A stretch of DNA of 64,000 bases from Collybiopsis luxurians FD-317 M1 (lineage: Eukaryota; Basidiomycota; Agaricomycetes; Agaricales; Omphalotaceae): NCBI GenBank assembly GCA_000827265.1, contig KN834765.1, positions 389,590-453,589 of the forward strand. Reading direction: 5' to 3'. Position 1 is the stretch's first letter; every line of letters starts with the position of its first letter. Both the position numbers and the translations under genes were made by a program. Below are positions 9,287-19,360 of the stretch, piece after piece. The notes beneath the pieces are model-generated. The model did not search any database. It was given only the letters and a program-made list of their open reading frames with translations, and was not told the origin of the DNA.

Positions 9287-11590
9287 ATGCTGTCCAACAT
9301 GGAGGACGAGGATTCCCTTTTCGGCTCTCCACCATCTTCGCCTCGTATAGGTAGGTCACCGTCGCCAGCATTGGCCCTGCCCAGCAGTGAGAGCATCGTG
9401 GACTTACAAAATGTGGGGACCATTGCACTTCCTGGTTCCCATTGCAATTCTGAACTTTCCATAAACCCATTAGCCTATGTTCCCCAGGAGGTGGCTTCTC
9501 AGCCTCCATTTCGTTTGCAACCCAACCTCAACTACTCGGCAGCATGCGTATCGTCCCCAAGGTCGTCCGTTCCATCCACGCCATCTAGTTCGCGTGCATC
9601 CTCTCAAGCACCCTCGAATGGAAAACGAGGTCGACGGAAGCGTGAACATGAACCCATTGTGCGCCCTCCACCTCCGGAAATTCCTCTGCCAGATCCGAAT
9701 GCCCCTCCTCCCGTAAACTGGCTACGAAGTCAGTCCGCTCTACTTGGTCACGCTGGCCTAGTAGGTGGGGTAAAGCCTTCGACTCTCTCCAATCGACACT
9801 CTCGCGGATCTACAGCAGTAAATCCGATTGTCATTCATGACAACGAAGCGCAGAACCGGGCTCAAGACAGGCCTTCCCTCTCTGGTCCAACGCCTACCTC
9901 TTCATTTAGCTTATCGATACCATCCGAACTTCCCCCACCATCTCCTTGGGAAGTTGTCCAGATTCTCTTGAGGCAGCGAGAGATCTTCTCCGTTTTGGAA
10001 GACATTCTTAAACTCGTACAAGGGAAACACCTCAAATCCATGTCTGTTCAGAGCAATCAGTCTGCTTTCACCGCTTCTACTTTGGGTCCTGCGCTGAAGA
10101 GGCGTAAACTTAACAGGGTGCCTGCTGGTGCTGCTGATTGGGATGTTCCCTATCCTTTCGTACCAGGAGAGGGCCCTGAGCATTACTCTGAGACATGGGA
10201 GCGGGACCGGCAGAGACAACTTATTTTGCAACTTAGCAGCCTGATCAAGTCTGCTTCCCGAAAAGCTGCCTTGCGGAAATATCTCGAACAAAATCCCCAT
10301 CTCCAGGTACAATCTGCGCAAAACCGTAATCGGTCCGATCTTCCTGCGAGTCTGAGGAAGGAGATGGAGCATGCAATGCCCAAGGTAGATGGTCACTATA
10401 GACCCGACACCGCTTTCTACGGCTTGCCCAATCTTTCTTCGCAAGACATTTTGGTGGACAGGAGCAACAGCCCTACGAAATTAGATCCTTGCACCCAGTC
10501 CTCCGCAGTGCTCGAAGCATCCCCATACGACGAGCTACTAGCTTCGCTGCTCACCGTCACTTCAAGCTCAAACGAAGCAGGAAGCAGTTGGTCGGATGAC
10601 ACCTCCCTTCTTGCCAACATTGGCTCGAAAGAATCTACCCCGGAGCTTGACCAGGGAGTTCTTGACAGTTGGATATCGATATTCCAGACGTTCGAGATGC
10701 CTGCCCTTTCAGAAGGTACTTCGACCCCGAATGCCAACTTTCTAGAAGTCTCTTCAGTTCCGGACATTCCAATGCAGTTTCATTCCTTTGATACATTTTC
10801 CAATGTTCAAGATTCTCAGAGCTTCGCCCCAGAGTTTATCAATCCTTCGATGTCTGCGGGAACTGATGGATGGATTCCATCGGAAGCGGACATTATAGCT
10901 TTGCAATCGTTGGAACTTGATCATACTATCGATAACTCAAGTCTCACCCGACTTAACATATCCATACCGGCTACTTTATCTGCGGCAAGTAATCTCAGCG
11001 CTCTGAGCGGGACCCCATCACTGGTCCATTCTCCTATCCCCTCTCTGGCCTCTTTCGGAGATGCGGAACTCTTGACTCCAGAACTTGGTTCTCCCGATCT
11101 TTTCGTTTCGACTGGCCAGACAAAAAGCGCAACGACATCTCTATCAACTGAGATGATGGCTGATAGAATAGGCGGGTTTGACGGAGGTACAAGTAGCGAA
11201 GATGTCCCCATGGGGTTGTTCGAAGGACCACAAGGTATGTTGTGGCACACTATTTGGAATTACTTGAGAAAACATCATCTCACGACTCTGCAAGGCGCTC
11301 AATCCGGAAAAATGGCGACAAGCGCAGAACGTTCAATTCCAGAACTGGGTGTTTCCGGTCTTCTGAATAATCATCCTCTATTTCAACCTGGTACTTCTTC
11401 TGTATTTACGCCACCCGCGGTGCGACCCTTCAAGGCGTCGGATCGCAGTTCAAACAAAGCTGAATTGTTGGAGCGCGCTAAAGAGAGACGCGCACAGTTG
11501 GCCGAAGAACTAGTCAAAGCCCGTACACAGTTATGGGAAACGACGATTGAACATGGGGTGTTGACTCGTCTTGCAAAGCATTACACGTAG
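9287..11590 (+). CDS. Hypothetical low-complexity protein, 767 residues
   Basis: A single long reading frame that I do not recognise. It begins MLSNMEDEDSLFGSPPSSPR and is rich in Ser, Pro and Thr. It has two basic clusters that could be nuclear localisation signals (GKRGRRKRE near residue 113 and LKRRKLNR near residue 269). A more ordered stretch at residues 215-260 (SPWEVVQILLRQREIFSVL) looks helical. The C-terminal 40 residues (ELLERAKERRAQLAEELVKA) form a likely amphipathic helix or short coiled coil. Nuclear regulatory proteins often look like this, but there is no DNA-binding domain I can name. A GTATGT at 11235 followed by AAG at 11294 would remove 60 bases in frame, so a cryptic intron is possible. 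A second in-frame ATG lies at 9299. Confidence 0.75.
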   Translation: MLSNMEDEDSLFGSPPSSPRIGRSPSPALALPSSESIVDLQNVGTIALPGSHCNSELSINPLAYVPQEVASQPPFRLQPNLNYSAACVSSPRSSVPSTPSSSRASSQAPSNGKRGRRKREHEPIVRPPPPEIPLPDPNAPPPVNWLRSQSALLGHAGLVGGVKPSTLSNRHSRGSTAVNPIVIHDNEAQNRAQDRPSLSGPTPTSSFSLSIPSELPPPSPWEVVQILLRQREIFSVLEDILKLVQGKHLKSMSVQSNQSAFTASTLGPALKRRKLNRVPAGAADWDVPYPFVPGEGPEHYSETWERDRQRQLILQLSSLIKSASRKAALRKYLEQNPHLQVQSAQNRNRSDLPASLRKEMEHAMPKVDGHYRPDTAFYGLPNLSSQDILVDRSNSPTKLDPCTQSSAVLEASPYDELLASLLTVTSSSNEAGSSWSDDTSLLANIGSKESTPELDQGVLDSWISIFQTFEMPALSEGTSTPNANFLEVSSVPDIPMQFHSFDTFSNVQDSQSFAPEFINPSMSAGTDGWIPSEADIIALQSLELDHTIDNSSLTRLNISIPATLSAASNLSALSGTPSLVHSPIPSLASFGDAELLTPELGSPDLFVSTGQTKSATTSLSTEMMADRIGGFDGGTSSEDVPMGLFEGPQGMLWHTIWNYLRKHHLTTLQGAQSGKMATSAERSIPELGVSGLLNNHPLFQPGTSSVFTPPAVRPFKASDRSSNKAELLERAKERRAQLAEELVKARTQLWETTIEHGVLTRLAKHYT

Positions 11591-12394
11591 CTCTTGTCGA
11601 TCGTTAGTTCAATCATCATCGTATTTGTCTTATATTGCAAAGACCAATAGTTGCGAGTCGTTACCGTTTTCTGTGAGTTTCTTACCCCATACCGGTACGG
11701 GTCTGTCGCACAACTGATAGTCACTGCAGTCAACCAGGTTGACTCCGAATAGAAAAAAGTACCGACTGCAAAAAATAGTCCTTCCATCCATGAGTATGTT
11801 CACATCGAGATATCTGTCTCTCAAGCTTCTTGTTGGCAGCCTAATTAGTATTAGCAGCCCCAACAAAATAAACTTCACAATAGTAAGGTCATTTATCGTG
11901 AGATGCCTGACCATTTCACCGCGAAATACGGTAACCCTCGTGCGTGAAGGAGGTCGGGTGAGTCCCCTAAAATCCCTTTGTAAGCCGAATGGTGCTCATG
12001 TTTGTTCACCGGAGCTCATCGAGTCCCAGAGGTCTTTCCCCAGAGGCGAAAAAAGAGCTTTGATCTTATTCATCTTTGCCATTTCCTCCTCCGCAGTTTT
12101 CCACAACTCTTTGAAAGAGGACTTGGCTTGAGGTAAAAGGGTGCATCGGATCAGCAGATAGAAAATCTCTCCGGTCATTTGGGAAGTAGCCGACATCTTC
12201 AAAGGGACATAGCCAATATTGTTTTTGTCGCCGCTTAAAAATAATCCTTGTATCTTTTCGCCAGCCCATTTTTGACCCTGTTCCTCCTCTTTTGCTTGAG
12301 AAATTTGAATCAAGATGCCCGGCCATGTGTAGACTTTTTGTCTCTAGTATTCGTAGCTGTCCAGCTAATTTTTCACCTGCATATCAGGAATACA
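11591..12394. other. Intergenic region, 0.8 kb
   Basis: Lies between two plus-strand genes. No gene is well supported. On the minus strand an open frame of about 105 codons (12313 to 11996) lacks an ATG at its head. Its product has an amphipathic look (KELWKTAEEEMAKMNKIKAL) and could be an exon or relic of a gene. The last 100 bases should be the promoter of the aldo/keto reductase gene. Confidence 0.4.
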
Positions 12395-14363
12395 ATGGAC
12401 GATGTTCTGATAGCAGCTCTCGACCCATCTGTCCTCAGAGCCGTCATCAGGACTTTCGTTTCCCAAGGAGCTTTTGCCCACACGACTTTGCTCAACCACG
12501 TTCAGAATTGGCTTAAAACATCTCCGCCTCGTTTTATCCCTCATCGAGAGCTGTTCAACACAACCAGCCCAAGCTACCCACAATTTCTCGCCGATGTGCG
12601 TTGCATGTTTACTGGCCAGATGCCTGCCGAGTCTCTCCCATAGTAAATTTTCCTTCTTGTTCTTCTGATGTCTCTCTCATGTTTCATCTACGTAGCCTGA
12701 GCCACTTTCTCGTATCTGTTACACAGGCTGGCCTGCTCTGGTCTCCTGATGATGAGCATGAAGCGATACTTACAAGATTTTGTGGCGACGTTGTACAGGC
12801 AATGCAGGCGCTCAAAGAATGCTGCCCTTCCCCAACAGACGAGCTAAAAGATAGGTTGCTAGGCCTTCAGAAAGCTCTGATAGCCTGTGAGACCTACAGC
12901 TCAGACAAAGGCCTGACATCTCCATGGTGGGGCGCGTTGCTACAAGTGGAAGATGCGCTCGTGTGGTTCTTTCCTGATGCCATACCGTTCCGCGGTACTT
13001 CGGAGCGCCAGGTCAGTTCGCAAGCCCTGGACGGGACCAAATTGCCTACCGATATGGAAGCCGTGGAGGTCATCGAGCACGTCTCGCTTGGCTCTCTTGA
13101 AGTCCCGAGACTTTTCAATGGTCTATGGCAATTATCTTCACCTGCGTGGGGTTTTGCTCCAAACAATAAACAGAATGCAGCACTCGAGCAACTCGTGAAA
13201 GCAGGATTGCTTGCCACTGACATGGCCGATCATTATGTGGGTAGTACAGCTGTCAATACGCATTCAGAGGGCTTACATCTCTGCACCCTTCCAGGGAGAT
13301 GCAGAACTCGTTTACAAGTCTTTCCGCACGCGCCTACCACTCTCCGTTGCTAGTACTGTCGTTGCGGCCACTAAATGGTGTATCTTTAGGGATCCCGAGG
13401 GTGACATTTCGGCGCAATTCGTCTTAAACGCGGTTCAGGAACGGTCCAGACGACTTGGGGGGCGAATAGAACTTCTCCAGTTCCATTGGTTCGATGTAGG
13501 TTCTATTTCGTACTCCGATCCTTTCGTAAAGCTCCGCTGAGGTTCTATATTAAAGTACTCAAGAAAGGACTATCTGTTCATTCTGACAGAACTTGTGAAA
13601 CTTTCAAAGTCCCATCCAGAGCTTGTATCCAATGTTGGCCTCTGTAATTTTGACGCAGAGCACACGGAGGAGGCTTGTTTACACATCTTATCAGAATTCG
13701 GCCAAGTGGGTTTGGTCTCCAATCAAGTTCAGGCAGGTCCTTTCCCTCCGCTGTCATGATCACGACGTTTTCTCAATAGCTTCGTAACCCTCTAGTATTC
13801 GCTAGTGGACCCCCGGCCGTCAATAAAGATGACTGACGTGTGCAATAAATACGGTCTCAAACTGCTTACTTATGGGACATTGTGTGGTGGATTGATGTCG
13901 GAAAAATGGCTTGGTGCCAAAGAACCAAACATTTACTCTGAATCTTTGAGGTTGACACCGTCTCATAGAAAGGTGAGTTTTATATGTAACAATTCCAAAT
14001 CCGGTGTCGTTGTCCTGATGGGGTGTAAAGTATTTTGATGTGATCAAAGCCTGGGCGTCTTGGAATGATTTCCAAATTCTGCTTTCCACCCTCAAAGCCA
14101 TAGCCGATAAACATCGAGTTGACCTGGCAAATGTGGCAACGCGCTGGGTCCTAGATCGTCCCGCGGTTGGGGCCGTGATCGTTGGAACGCGTCTTGGTGT
14201 ATCGAGCAACGTCGAGTCAAATTTAAAAACATTTTCTCTGAGACTGGATGAAGAAGACACGAATACTTTGAATGAACTAGCTTTGACTCGCGCCGATAAG
14301 GTGTATAGAATCATGGGTGACTGTGGATCCGAGTATAGGAAAAGTTCAAAGCAAGAATTGTAG
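12395..14363 (+). CDS. Aldo/keto reductase with N-terminal extension
   Basis: From about residue 180 this is a (beta/alpha)8 aldo/keto reductase. It reads VPRLFNGLWQLSSPAWGF, then LATDMADHY joined by an intron to GDAELVYKSF (substrate-pocket Tyr), then VGLCNFD, VGLVSNQVQ, KLLTYGTLCGGLMSEKWLG and the NADPH-binding end AVGAVIVGTRLG. Enzymes of this family reduce carbonyls with NADPH. Before it lie about 220 residues in the same frame (MDDVLIAALDPSVLRAVIRT... and, after an intron, AGLLWSPDDEHEAILTRFCG) that I do not recognise and that are not part of the barrel. They could be a fused domain, or a separate upstream gene if the reductase starts at MEAVEVIEHVS (about 13054). There are about five introns. 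The reductase end is at 14363 (KSSKQEL). The reductase call is firm; the fusion is less so. Confidence 0.8.
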
Positions 14364-14713
14364 TTTATCTATGTAGATTAACTCTCTTGTCTACATATGC
14401 CTTTGTTAGTACTCATATCTTGGGTGGCAAGGATTATATTTATATATCTGTGCTAATCGATATGGCAGTAATCTATTCGCCTTCTGTTATTGACGCTGAT
14501 TCACCCGCTGCTATGAATGCCACTTTAAATGGCAATTTGTCTGCCATTTTTGGTGGATGCCGGCGGTCCCTAGCGGGCCGAATTGGTTCCCACGGCAATA
14601 TAGCCCATATGCATCCTCTACACGCGATTCATTTTTCATTTTTCCCAAAGTTGCTTTATTCTCACCTTCTTTTCTTTCTGCTGCTCACTGTTCTGCTTTT
14701 CTCTCGTTGACTT
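14364..14713. other. Intergenic region
   Basis: 350 bases holding the 3' end of the reductase gene and the promoter and leader of the next secreted-protein gene, with a strongly pyrimidine-rich run at about 14640-14710. No gene seen. Confidence 0.6.
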
Positions 14714-15851
14714 ATGAACACTCTTCTCCTGCTTTCGATTGTCGCCCCGGGACTGTCTTTTGCCACTCATGAACCACTGCGACGCGATACCCCTTCTCAG
14801 GGCTATTTTGACCCTTCAGCTAACGGCGGGTCTATGTTGACAGTAGGTTTACTCTTCTAGGATACGCATCTGGCTCTGTGGTCTAAGAATGAAAAGACCG
14901 TAGCGGATACCAGTCCTCCAGGCCAACAAGAACCCATCAACATGATCATTTCAGCCAACTCTGACTCGGCCGTGTTGAAAGACACGAACTCAGAAGGGGG
15001 GCTGCAGACATATTTCAAGTGCGTTTTGTTTTCCTTTCTCTTGTCGCTGAGTTTAAAGTGCGTGACAGTTCTCTAGGCTTTGCCGGGGAATGCTTAGGAA
15101 ACCATTTGGGCAACGACCAGCAAGCTGATCTCGGCGATGGCAATGGATTGAGTTTGTGTTTTGCTTTGCAAATCATTGCGGAATGGCTGACCGGCTTTCG
15201 TACACACGACAGTTAATCAGACGGGTGTCATGAGGTGGGACTATGGAGACGTGCAAACAGGGACGTGTAGGGAGACCGTAGACGGCGGAAACCACTTCCG
15301 TTACTGGGTACAGAACGGAAGTTCCGCAGATAGTAACGCGATTTTCATGGCTGCTTCGTACGAGCTCCCGGCATCAAGTATGTTTGCTGGCTATCTCGAG
15401 TTGTCGTCTTATCATGTACTTTCTAGGCAATCATGATATCGTCGTGAATGGGTACAACCTGGGCAGAGACTACATTACGGGTAACATTACGGGTTCCACC
15501 ATTCCTACAGAGTCTCTCAGTAATTCCTCCACGTTTTCTGGGAGCACCTCGTTTAACGGCTTCAACTATTCCACCTCGATCCAATACATCTCTGGCTTGC
15601 TTCCCAACACTAGTAGTGGCATCAACCACAACCTTACGGTCGCCACGGATGGTCAGAATGCAGTCGATGGGCTTGTTGCTGTTTTGACTGTCAAAATTAC
15701 TGCGACAAATACGAGCACCAGTTCGAACTCGAGCTCATCGAGCGGCGGCGGAAGCAGTAGTGGCGGAAGCAGTGGAGCACTTGCCTTGTCGATGCCTGCG
15801 ATGTTATCTTTGGTGATCGCAGGACTGTTGTCCTTTTACACCACTTTGTAA
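14714..15851 (+). CDS. Secreted GPI-anchored-type protein of unknown function
   Basis: The protein starts with a signal peptide (MNTLLLLSIVAPGLSFA). The mature part has the motifs PINMIISANSD, LGFAGECLG, ADLGDGNG, QTGVMRWDYGD, GGNHFRYWVQNG and NHDIVVNGYNLGRD. The end is a Ser/Gly-rich linker followed by a hydrophobic tail (MLSLVIAGLLSFYTTL), which fits a GPI-attachment signal. I recall similar proteins as common in agaricomycete genomes, but know no function. It probably sits at the plasma membrane or in the wall. The first intron seems to use donor GTTTAC after MLTV so that the frame continues into ADTSPPG. About four introns are present. The NHFRYW motif and the conserved Cys pair suggest a folded extracellular domain. 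Confidence 0.75.
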
Positions 15852-15932
15852 ACCTCTTCCTGTCTTTACAACATAGACCTATAGACATTTATCGCAGAGA
15901 CAATACAGACTACATATATATTATTACTAGCT

Positions 15933-16778
15933 CTAGTGCATGGGCTGCATACCGTATCCACCCATTCCCCCCATTCCCATTGAAGGATTAAAGTCCATAT
16001 TGCCCATGGCTCCGGGCATATTACCTACTCCTCCGCCCATGTTACCTACTCCTCCCATACCCATATTCATTGGCATAGATCCTCTCATCATTCCGGGCGG
16101 ACCTCGAGGAGGAAATGGTTCGTGTCTGCCACCAAACTGGTTTGGAGGCATCATGACCGGTGCACCCCCAGGCGGAAACGACGGTCCAGGCGGTCCTCGC
16201 ATTGGTGAGTTGGGATAGGGATAGTTGACAGGTGGTGGGGGTCCACCGACATGCGGACTGTGGCCTGGATGGCGGTTTGGCGGAGGGTGAGTTGGAGTAG
16301 AAAGTGGGAAGGAATTGTCCCTCTGCATTGGCAGTTCCTGTTCTTGTTCCTGAGGCCCATTCTCTTCTTCAAACTGCTTTTTAGCCGACTCTCGAAGCTC
16401 CGTTGGATCGTAATATAAATCAGAGTATTCTGCTACAAGAAATCTAGTGCTCTGAGTATGAGCAAGTATATTTCAAAAAGGTTACCTACTGCTGTGTACC
16501 GACATCCCACTGGGGGCCTCGCTCAGACTTGGCATTGAGTAACAAGGAGTTCCACTCAGATGCACTCTCCTGAATATCTGTGAGCACAAGCCAAAGTGTT
16601 AAATCTATTTACGAACAATGGCCTGGTTCATGTCATGCCTTGGTTGGGCGACGTCCGTTCGAATACCTGCATCTTGGGCCTGGGCCTTTATCTCTGCCGT
16701 GAGTTTTGCGCCAATTCTTTGCGCGTTATGTCTTGGAACCTTGACTTTAATGACGCCCACAGGTTTCCCTGGTGCCAT
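15933..16778 (-). CDS. Hypothetical Gly/Met/Pro-rich protein
   Basis: I do not recognise this protein of about 230 residues. Exon 1 encodes a basic start (MAPGKPVGVIKVKVPRHN) with a helical segment (RIGAKLTAEIKAQAQDAG). The next two exons encode SASEWNSLLLNAKSERG and EYSDLYYDPTELRESAKKQF, after which the C-terminal half is a Pro/Gly/Met-rich tail with GNMGG-like repeats. Frame requires donor GTACAC after QWDV and a short intron into AEYSD. Tails of this kind are common in RNA-associated or phase-separating proteins, but that is only suggestive. The start codon faces that of the coiled-coil gene at 16840 across only 61 bases. Confidence 0.65.
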
Positions 16779-16839
16779 CGTCGAACGCGAACAAGAAGAT
16801 AAGCGCTGTAACACGTGGTATCCTTGACCCTTTTCCTCC
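16779..16839. promoter_or_regulatory. 61-bp divergent promoter with E-box
   Basis: The two start codons are separated by 61 bases, which contain CACGTG at 16812-16817, near the middle. Both transcripts must start in this tiny region or inside each other's coding sequence. Confidence 0.5.
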
Positions 16840-18880
16840 ATGTCGCGCAGAGCGGTAACGCCCTCACTGGAAGCCTCTCAACAGACCCATATCGATGATC
16901 TTGTACAGCGAAACCGAGCTCATGAGCGTACCATCCAAAAGCTCAAGGACGAGCTCACAAGGGAGAAGAATAGAGCTAAAATTGCGGTTCAAGATATCCA
17001 GACCAAACTGCAGGCCGAAAAGCAGGGGTGGCGTGAGGCTGTTGACACGCTGCAAGTCTGCCACCGGATTCATGCATATCGGCTGCAGGTAGAGGTAGAG
17101 AACGCGAAATGTTCAGCGATGGACGAACAGGACCTGCTCAGGAAGGAAAAGGTTGCTGTACTACAGAGGGAATACGCATTGACCAAATTCCAGATGCAGG
17201 AGACTGCGCTGGAAAATCGGATCGAAGAACTAGAGGACGAGATTGAAGAACTAGCTTATCAGAATAGAGAAGAAAAACTGGTTCTGAAAGCACGTATCTC
17301 AGAGCTCGGAGCACTGCTGAAGATGCAAGAGGAGCAATTGGAAGCTGCCGAGCGGGACAAGGCCAAGATTGAAGTATGACCGTGTTTAGCTCTCAGTTGG
17401 ATGTTTCACGATTTTCATTCACAGGCTGAATTGAACACTCTACATCAAGCGAATGCCGAATCCCAAGTCTCCTCTGAATCCCTAACTGTCAAATTAGAAC
17501 GTACAAAACTTCAGCTTGAAGGCGAACGTTCTAAGAGTAGCGACCTGGAGCAGAGTAACGATGAGCTCAGACGTTCAAACGAAGATCTGAAGCGGCAGGT
17601 TGCTAAGTGGCAGTCCCTCGAGAGCAAGGGCGACACGGAATTAGAGACTGTACGGAAAAAACGAGTTGAACTCGAGGTTCAACTGCAAGCTGTTCAGAAT
17701 CAACTCGCGAAACGCGAAGAAGAAGACTCCACATTACAGAAGAAACTAGAGGCAGCCAAAGAGAGAGCATTCGAGTGGAAGGTTTGCTTTATCCTCTAGT
17801 CTTACGTTGTACCCATCTTCTGAATCTATGCAAAAGAAGCATGGGGACGATTTGGCAAAGAAATTTGCAAAGACAGAAAAGGCAAATCAGAAGTTACTAG
17901 CCGAGATTGAGTCCCTCAAGCAAACACACGTTCGAAACAAGGTTCGTTTCTTACTGGTCCATCACCTGCTCACGTTCATCTCGAATTATCCAAAGGTTTC
18001 TCCTGCTGAATCTGAAGACGAAGTGGCTCAAGTCATGACCCAGCTCCCTCCTTCATCACCTGCTCCCGCAGCGGGAACTTCCCGCCGAAGAGCGCCCTCA
18101 AGTAAGCCACCTTCCAAGACAGCTTCCCGACAGAGCCGCAAAGCATCTGCCCCTCCTGAGTCTTTCTCTCTTCCTACGGATGACGATGCGGATGATGCCC
18201 AGGGAGCCGCTGCTCCTGCACGTGGGAAAGGCAAAGGGAAGGGAAGATCCAAATCGACTGCGACAGAAACTGAAGCAGAACCAGATGCGGAACATAAGCA
18301 GAAGAAACCTCGGTTAAAATCCAGTGTGAAGCCGGTGACTCAAGACTCGGACATTGAAGAGATCTCTCCAGAGGCTATCGCTACCAGTTCAAAAACATCA
18401 GAGGTAAAGCGTAAAGGGAAACGGAAGGCTTCTCAGCTTTCTGTTGTTAACGAAGAACGGGGAGAAAATGATGAGGATAATACTGATCAGGAGAGATCCT
18501 CGCTCCCTCCAAAGAAAAAGAAACGTGACGCAGCTGGGACCCACTCCAAACCGAACGTATTAGAAGGGAAGGGGAAAGTGCTGCCTTCTCGTGCGGAAAG
18601 TACTGCTTCAGCTGCCATCGCAGAGCCTGTACCTGCAGGACACAAATCAAAGCGGAAGATCAATCTCTTTCCACAATCACAGAATAAGTTGAACATTGCG
18701 CAATTTGATTTTGGTTCACAGGTGAGTTTGTTATACAACTACAAGAAGATGAATGACACATTCTCGTAGGGAAGCGGAATTCCATCGGTACTATCCCCTT
18801 TAAAACCTCAAGAAGGTGTACCAGTGCGTTCGAGTTTTGTAATGCCGTCAATGTCATCTCTATTTGGCGGTAGACGTTAA
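16840..18880 (+). CDS. Long coiled-coil protein with basic/acidic tail
   Basis: Residues about 15-350 are almost continuous coiled coil (for example HERTIQKLKDELTREKNRAK and ALENRIEELEDEIEELAYQN), interrupted by introns at about 17380, 17781 and 17941. The rest is a disordered region with Lys-rich clusters that could be nuclear signals (GKGKGKGRSKS, PPKKKKRD). It has an acidic patch DSDIEEISPE that resembles a SUMO-interaction motif. The C-terminus carries a compact conserved-looking tail (KRKINLFPQSQNKLNIAQFD, then GIPSVLSPLKP) and ends SLFGGRR. This layout suggests a nuclear or kinetochore/spindle scaffold, but I cannot assign a family. The start is the ATG at 16840, 22 bases after a CACGTG element. 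Confidence 0.75.
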
Positions 18881-19360
18881 GTTTAAATATACACGCTTGA
18901 CTAGGAGAGGTCTATGTAGATGTTCGTCGTTCGTTGCTACACAAATTGAATGAAATTGAGACTGTGGCCGTCAAAGAAAGAAAGAAAAATGTCGCCCCAA
19001 CATGAAACTCCTCTCGACGTGGGAATGCGTGATTGGAGCGATTAAGGAGGCCATATCCATATAAAACACCAAGAAATGACATAGTTGCACCTTGACCCGA
19101 GCTCCATAGTAAAGCAAGACGCCAACACGGAACGACGAGGGTGGCTGGTGTATAGGTAAACGGTTGAAAAAAAAAAAAAACAAGCGCCGACTACGAGGCT
19201 TTATTTAAGATAATAGGCGCCCAAATCACGTGCCTATAATCCCAATTCGCTTCTCGGTGCGGACCCCATAAATACTGCCTTCCGACGGCGATGGTTCACC
19301 GTTCACCGTCTAGGAAGCGCATAGGGATATTGGCCGAGCGTCCCTTTGCCTCGAACCACC
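18881..19360. other. Intergenic region upstream of alpha-amylase
   Basis: 480 bases. Contains a 14-base A tract at about 19168-19181, a CACGTG at 19227-19232 and an AT-rich CATAAATA near 19267 that could act as a TATA element. No gene seen. Confidence 0.55.

Noticed and set aside
9911..10444. A 177-codon minus-strand open frame
   Set aside because: It is the antisense shadow of the long 9287-11590 coding frame.
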